DNA from: Roseiarcus sp963783175
GTDB taxonomy: Bacteria; Pseudomonadota; Alphaproteobacteria; Rhizobiales; Beijerinckiaceae
Assembly (NCBI GenBank): GCA_963783175.1
Contig: CAWANG010000005.1
Location: 1 to 64,000 of the forward strand
DNA length: 64,000 nt
Direction: 5' to 3'
Part shown: positions 63,749 to 64,000 of the stretch, piece after piece
Layout of the letters: each line of letters starts with the position of its first letter
Position numbering within the stretch: position 1 is the stretch's first letter
The notes under the pieces: model-generated
What the model was told of the DNA's origin: nothing
The model's database searches: none
What the model saw: only the letters and a program-made list of their open reading frames with translations
Made by a program: the position numbers and the translations under genes

Positions 63749-64000
63749 ATCGTCTCTCTTTGGTCGAACTCACTGTTTCTGTATCTGGAGACGCCGCAGA
63801 CCCCGATGAACATCGCCAGCTTGACGATCTTCAAGCCGACCTCGCCTGAGCCCAACCTTTTCGCCCGCTTTCGGGAGCACACGGCCGCGCGGCTCGATCT
63901 CTTGCCCTCATATCGCCGACGCCTCGAGATGACGCCGCTCGGCATCGATCATCCGGTGTGGGTGGTCGACGACTCCATCGACCTCGACCATCACATCCGC
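63745..64000 (+). CDS. Second wax ester synthase/DGAT, 5' end, one frame break, cut by window
   Basis: ATG 63745 overlaps the preceding stop (ATGA) after GCTGGAGG. After MNRLSLV the frame breaks. Removing one A of 63767-63768 gives VDSLFLYLETPQTPMNIASL, then TIFKP and WVVDDSIDLDHHIR. This is the N-terminal pattern of WS/DGAT enzymes (compare VDTTWLRMDRPANPMMIVG in the gene at 54232). The catalytic HHxxxDG motif lies beyond the window end. The uncorrected frame stops at 63849. Confidence 0.75.

Overview
The window looks like a chromosome segment of a high-GC alphaproteobacterium of the order Hyphomicrobiales (Rhizobiales); the wider Beijerinckiaceae/Methylobacteriaceae/Bradyrhizobiaceae area is an inference from gene content. 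Supporting signs are the cytochrome c552-like/kdsB/pheA gene order, acyl-homoserine-lactone LuxR/LuxI, a PEPSTWA-type sorting tail, a DUF2934 protein, and many Liv-type and CUT1-type ABC transporters. I found no tRNA, rRNA, CRISPR array, IS element or phage gene.

Layout. 1-3.1 kb: a methyltransferase, an alpha/beta hydrolase and an amidohydrolase. 3.2-4.95 kb: a lower-GC luxR-luxI quorum-sensing pair with a small coupled ORF. 5.0-11.35 kb: a sugar ABC transporter divergent from a GntR/UTRA regulator and a SIS-domain amino-sugar-phosphate deaminase, with two tandem operator-like repeats between them. 11.7-17.75 kb: cytochrome c, kdsB, pheA, acetoacetate decarboxylase, an OmpW-like protein, a DUF2934 protein and NDH-2. 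18.0-22.7 kb: a Liv-type binding protein, a small secreted protein, groEL/groES and a second secreted protein. 22.9-30.0 kb: a complete Liv-type importer followed by a CalA-like alcohol dehydrogenase and an aldehyde dehydrogenase, probably for an aromatic alcohol or aldehyde. 30.1-41.2 kb: a repeat protein, GH51 arabinofuranosidase, a CUT1 importer, an ArsR-type regulator and a GH2 glycosidase. 41.7-45.1 kb: fumC, a cupin and malate:quinone oxidoreductase. 45.3-52.2 kb: a second CUT1 importer without its own ATPase, a LacI regulator, a GH127 beta-L-arabinofuranosidase and a fumarylacetoacetase-fold enzyme. 52.5-53.3 kb: a PEP-CTERM-like surface protein. 53.4-64 kb: a storage-lipid locus with two wax ester synthase/DGAT genes (one cut by the window end), a 661-residue fatty acyl-CoA reductase, GMC oxidoreductase, patatin, phasin, TetR and lipases.

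Two themes stand out. One is plant cell-wall arabinoside use: GH51, GH127 and GH2 enzymes with two importers and two regulators. The other is wax ester or triacylglycerol plus polyhydroxyalkanoate storage.

Two features cut across the window. First, a dispersed intergenic repeat family, made of an A-rich CCAAA-type array followed by an 18-bp conserved core, occurs in three good copies (about 11.6, 17.85 and 41.3 kb) plus fragments. Second, at least nine frame breaks interrupt otherwise intact genes. Eight of them are repaired by removing one base from a homopolymer run, so sequence error is the likeliest cause and I annotate those genes as probably functional.
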